This document shows, in pieces, positions 60,772 to 64,000 of a DNA stretch of 64,000 nt. Each line of letters opens with the position of its first letter. Position 1 is the first letter of the stretch. Source of the DNA: Siphonodentalium dalli (Eukaryota; Mollusca; Scaphopoda; Gadilida; Siphonodentaliidae); contig CP136068.1 in assembly GCA_032622095.1 (NCBI GenBank), positions 50,958,443 through 51,022,442 of the forward strand, read 5' to 3'. Below the pieces are notes generated by a model. It worked only from the letters and a program-made list of their open reading frames with translations. It did not search any database and was not told the origin of the DNA. The position numbers were made by a program, and so were the translations under genes.

Positions 60772-61167
60772 ACTAGCCGATGAGCCCGACGTTGTCCGGG
60801 CTATTCAAAAACCAAATTTCAAGTCGTTAGCTCTACCCGTTTCCGAGATCTGGTCTGCGCATGCGCGAAGCTGGCGTCGCACGGGCTCGGCGACCCGATA
60901 AAATTCTTAACTGGGGCAAGATACATTCACATAGCAAATTTCAAGTCGATAGCTCCACCCGTTTCCGAGATCTCGTCTGCGCATGCGCGAAGCTGGCGTC
61001 GCACGGGCTCGGCGACCCGATAAAATTCGTATCCGGGGCAAGATACATTCACATACCAAGTTTGGTCCCGATCGGTCGAGAATCGTAGATTTTTATAAAT
61101 GACAAACATACAAACATACAGACAAACATACAAACAAACAGACAGAGGTCTTCAAAATATATATGAG
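60772..61167 (+). mobile_element. Modular repeat (MF), type A core, about two units
   Basis: The head is ACTAGCCGATGAGCCCGACG, with two 122-bp type A units, CCGATCGGTCGAGAATCGTA, an AGACAAACATACAAACAAAC tract and GGTCTTCAAAATATATATG. The tail abuts the head of the next copy. Confidence 0.8.
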
Positions 61168-61738
61168 ACTAGCCGATGAGCCCGACGTTGTCCGGGGTAT
61201 TCAAAAACCAAATTTCAAGTCGATAGCTCTACCCAGCCCGACGTTGTCCGGGCTATTCAAAAACCAAATTTCAAGTCGTTAGCTCTACCCGTTTCCGAGA
61301 TCTGGTCTGCGCATGCGCGAAGCTGGTGTCGCACGGGCTCGGCGACCCGATAAAATTCGTATGCGGGGCAAGATACATTCACATAGCAAATTTCAAGTCG
61401 ATAGCTCCACCCGTTTCCGAGATCTCGTCTGCGCATGGGCGAAGCTGGCGTCGCACGGGTTCGGCGACCCGATAAAACTCGTATCCGGGGCAAGATACAT
61501 TCACATAGCAAATTTCAAGTCGATAGCTCCACCCGTTTCCGAGATCTCGTCTGCGCATGCGCTGCACGGGCGCCGCACGGGCTCGCCAATACGACACCGT
61601 TCACCGCCTGGTCAAACTACACACACGTACCAAGTTTCGTCCCGATCGGTCGAGAATCGTAGATTTGTATAAATGACAAACAAACATACAGACAAACATA
61701 CAGACAAACATACAGAGGTCTTCAAAATATATATGAGA
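61168..61738 (+). mobile_element. Modular repeat (MF), type A core, about three units, duplicated head
   Basis: The head ACTAGCCGATGAGCCCGACG at 61168 is partly repeated (GCCCGACGTTGTCCGGGCTA at 61238), so the first 70 bp are present twice. About three 122-bp units follow, then CCAAGTTTCGTCCCGATCGG, an ACAGACAAACATACAGAC tract and TTCAAAATATATATGAGA. Confidence 0.8.
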
Positions 61739-61740
61739 TA

Positions 61741-61810
61741 GATAGATTGGCAGTAGCTTTATAACGGTATATCTGGGGAGAAATCTGATGCTATATTCGT
61801 GATTATCTGT
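61741..61810 (+). repeat. 70-bp duplicate of 60298-60370
   Basis: TAGATTGGCAG, then TAGCTTTATAACGGTATATC and GATGCTATATTCGTGATTAT are nearly identical in both places. In both cases the segment borders MF-related sequence. Confidence 0.85.
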
Positions 61811-61861
61811 TTGTAAGAAACGCGAACATATTTTGAGCTTCATACCGCCGCAGTGCTTTAA

Positions 61862-62105
61862 CCCTATCTATATTAATCGGATTATCCTATTGAGTTATAA
61901 ACGTATATATTGATATGGCCTATTATTCGCCTGGAGGGATGTGCAGAAAATATAAGCAGACGACAGATCTTACAAGTGCAGGCGGATTTCTATTCATTGA
62001 TGGGAAATATTCAGAAAATAAGTTAACATATGGTCGTTTATTGAACTTATTGCATGAACATTTCCTAAGGGAACTTCTCGCCAATGAGTATTTAGTAAAT
62101 AAGGG
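61862..62105 (+). mobile_element. MITE M1, best-preserved copy
   Basis: A 244-bp element flanked by TTAA on both sides (61858-61861 and 62106-62109). It starts CCCTATCTATATTAA and ends TTTAGTAAATAAGGG, inverted with mismatches. The interior has CGCCTGGAGGGATGTGCAGA and TAAGCAGACGACAG. The small frame at 61915-62109 lies inside it and is not a gene. Confidence 0.85.
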
Positions 62106-63107
62106 TTAAGTAAGTTATTGAAGTTCTTTTTTGTTTATACAATAACAAATGATATATAACAACAAACATTTCGGACAAGTATGCGTACTGTACAGGAGCA
62201 GCATGGCCACGGTCGATTGGCTTCATGGTGCCCTACGTGAAGATATATAAATTAAAAGGATGTTTATTTGTGATTTTTTTATATTTAACTCGTTGTTTAA
62301 TTTTTTATTATTATTTTAAATTATATGTTCCTGGTGAGATTTGAGACAGCTTAGCATCTATTCTATTCCATAACATATCTCAGCAGCACGTGATCTGACT
62401 GCATGCATGAGCGCGGTTTAGACTTCACTTCAATAGCTCGAATTCTTCTAACGGTATTCTCGTTCACATATGCTTGGATGCTATAGAACTCACTAAAAAA
62501 AATTAATATTCGACATTTGGAATAAAATTAACATACTTTACATACTTTACACTTGATATTATCTTAATATAAACTTTCAACGTCATAATTCCCGACAATT
62601 ATACTGTTGAAAATGTTGACCAATATTTTTGGTGGAATGTGATATGGGGTACAATGTGTTGCTTCGTTCCTGCCTACAAAACCTACATCAATTATCCAAC
62701 ATGATGAGATTTCCCTCAGCGTATTAATATGTTCTTTATTTCAGATATAAATCTCAACGGCACAAGATCTGACTATAGACAACTGGAGTAATCCTCATTA
62801 CATTAGCGCGATTTCTTTTAACGGCATTCACGTCCACACTATAGCTGCTATAGAACGTACTACCTGATGACAAGTACTTTCCCATACCGGGGCGTATTAC
62901 GTGATATTGAACACTGATAGCCCATCTAGTGTCTGCGATACTAATTCCGAGCTTACACCGAGCTCTTGCCTAATGCTCATCGGAACTACACCGTCTATAC
63001 GAATTACCCATTTATGGACCACAACCGGAAGATAAGTGGCACGTGTCGACGAGATTCTATATACAGAAAAGGTCAACACAAACACCGACTACGTCAAAGA
63101 CATGGTT
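62106..63107 (+). repeat. Diverged tandem duplication of about 375 bp in otherwise plain sequence
   Basis: ATATCTCAGCAGCACGTGAT with TTCTTCTAACGGTATTCTCG and GATGCTATAGAACTCAC (62372-62495) matches AAATCTCAACGGCACAAGAT with CTTTTAACGGCATTCACG and CTGCTATAGAACGTAC (62748-62865). The remainder has nothing recognisable. A short minus-strand frame at 62897-63085 has no domain. Confidence 0.55.
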
Positions 63108-63360
63108 GAGAATTGTATATGAATTAGAGTTAAGTATTCACCTGCTGGAAGAGATTGGAGACGAAACAAACAGTGATTACGTCATGCAACGACAGATAAA
63201 GAAAAAAGTTCTACACAGCCACGTTAACGTAACGTTTGAGAATTGTATATGAATTAACCCATTTTGTGTCAAAACCGAAAAGTGAGTATTCCCCTACTGT
63301 AAGAGATTAAAAACGCAACGAACAGTGATTTCGTCATGCAACGACAGATAATGTAATGAA
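63108..63360 (+). repeat. 130-bp tandem duplication upstream of the receptor exon
   Basis: GAGAATTGTATATGAATTA occurs at 63108 and 63238. Both units continue with GTCATGCAACGACAGATAA at the same offset. They differ at about one base in six. Confidence 0.8.
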
Positions 63361-63579
63361 GGGATGTAACTGTTCTTGCAATTTGTGTTGGATATAAATT
63401 CTAAACTTCTAAAATTCAAATTATTTTCACCTTTTCTCATGTTGACATTTTGCCTTCATTTACGAAGAAATTAGCTTATACGGACGGACATATTATGTAG
63501 GTTATAGAAGAAGAGGATTCATGAACCGACCGACATGAGCTGTTTTGAATAACGTGCGCGGATAAGACACTATTACGTC

Positions 63580-64000
63580 ATGGAAGGAATGGTGATGTGT
63601 CGTGACCGGTTTGGTCAGATTCCGGCCTCCATATTTCATTTATGGTCGTGTAGTATGTGTTATTCCTATTTGTTCCCAAATAAGAAGGATCAACTGAAAC
63701 CAAACTGGCCTCGTGCGTTCGAGTTGGCGTCATCAAATGGTTCCATATTCGGAGAAGATTACGTTATTTTACCGGATGTTAATAACGCGAATATCACTGA
63801 AACTATCTGTCGGTCGTTGGACGACAAGGACTGTGTGAGATGGAAGGATTGTTGCAGGGCGGGGTTAGAATGTTGTCGAGCGCAGTTACAGACAGAATCT
63901 CTTGCATCCGCTACAAACGGATCATATTGTCCGATGACGTGGGATGGATTTGGTTGCTTTTCAGAGACTTCACGGGACGAATCGGCACAAATAACCTGTC
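63580..64000 (+). CDS. Class B1 (secretin-type) GPCR, extracellular hormone-receptor domain, partial
   Basis: An open frame runs from the stop at 63550 to the window edge; 140 codons follow the first ATG. Residues 77-140 look like the N-terminal domain of secretin-family receptors. The cysteine-rich helix has CRSLDDKDCVRWKDCC (C77, C85, C91, C92) and C98-C99, then CPMTWDGFGCFSETS (C117, W121, C126) and a last cysteine at 140. The W-D-x-x-x-C-W/F segment followed by T and then C is the family signature. NGS and NIT glycosylation sequons are present. Such receptors bind peptide hormones at the cell surface and signal through G proteins. The extra CC pairs are a departure from the usual six cysteines. 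No signal peptide is visible, so the true exon may start at an acceptor near 63653 with an earlier exon supplying it. Subtype (calcitonin-, PDF- or DH31-like) is not resolvable. The seven-helix part lies beyond the window. Confidence 0.8.
   Translation, partial: MEGMVMCRDRFGQIPASIFHLWSCSMCYSYLFPNKKDQLKPNWPRAFELASSNGSIFGEDYVILPDVNNANITETICRSLDDKDCVRWKDCCRAGLECCRAQLQTESLASATNGSYCPMTWDGFGCFSETSRDESAQITC
63640..63653 (+). other. Candidate 3' splice site for the receptor exon
   Basis: A pyrimidine-leaning stretch (CCGGCCTCCATATTTCATTT) ends in GTGTAG at 63648-63653. Splicing here would begin the exon inside the codon before MCYSYLFP and remove the upstream part that lacks receptor features. It is a guess from local sequence. 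Confidence 0.35.

Overview
The window is animal nuclear DNA, most likely from a mollusc or another lophotrochozoan. It is AT-rich, intron- and intergenic-like, and full of short interspersed repeats, minisatellites and non-autonomous transposons. Frequent ACATGTA/TACATGT words, GTCT-type tetranucleotide runs beside modular repeats, and a class B GPCR exon with extra cysteine pairs fit that assignment. Species cannot be fixed from the sequence. There are no prokaryotic operons, rRNA genes, CRISPR arrays or convincing tRNAs.

Only one host gene is supported: the N-terminal extracellular (hormone-receptor) domain of a secretin-type, class B1 GPCR. It runs off the right edge (63580-64000, + strand). 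The only other protein-coding signal is a decayed C-terminal end of a non-LTR retrotransposon polymerase (about 2130-2942, + strand, one frameshift). Most other open frames are chance frames or by-products of minisatellites whose unit length is a multiple of three.

Layout. 0-5.3 kb: two paralogous copies of a dispersed repeat, one carrying a 758-bp inserted transposon with terminal inverted repeats; the LINE relic; a modular repeat. 5.36-7.90 kb: a 36-bp minisatellite of about 70 units. 8-17 kb: a TTAA-flanked MITE, an inverted pair of a roughly 0.55-kb repeat, recent tandem duplications, and modular repeats with 139- and 143-bp internal units. 17-22.4 kb: mostly featureless. 22.4-24.1 kb: a TTAA-flanked 1,080-bp element with another element nested in it. 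24.3-26.3 kb: a large array of a fourth module type. 29.5-30.5 kb: a 30-bp minisatellite. 31-38.5 kb: more MITE copies and several small arrays, including one built of hairpin-forming GGTACT/AGTACC units. 41-44.2 kb: a local triplication, an inserted element with a 13-bp target duplication, and a 352-bp tandem duplication. 45.2-46.2 kb: a 19-bp minisatellite. 46.7-48.3 kb: a repeat family studded with poly-G and poly-C. 50-55.5 kb and 60-61.7 kb: foldback elements and head-to-tail chains of modular repeats.

The most interesting structure is the modular repeat superfamily. Copies share a head (CTAGCCGATGAGCCCGACG or CTAGCAGGTTAGCCCGCC), a TCAAAATATATA tail and a GTCT/CAAACA-rich subterminal tract, while the interior is a variable number of tandem modules of different types (122, 139, 143 bp and others). 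This resembles pearl elements of bivalves and mini-me/DINE/Helentron-type non-autonomous elements of insects, but that link is an inference. One module type carries a TCAAGGTCA nuclear-receptor half-site in nearly every unit.
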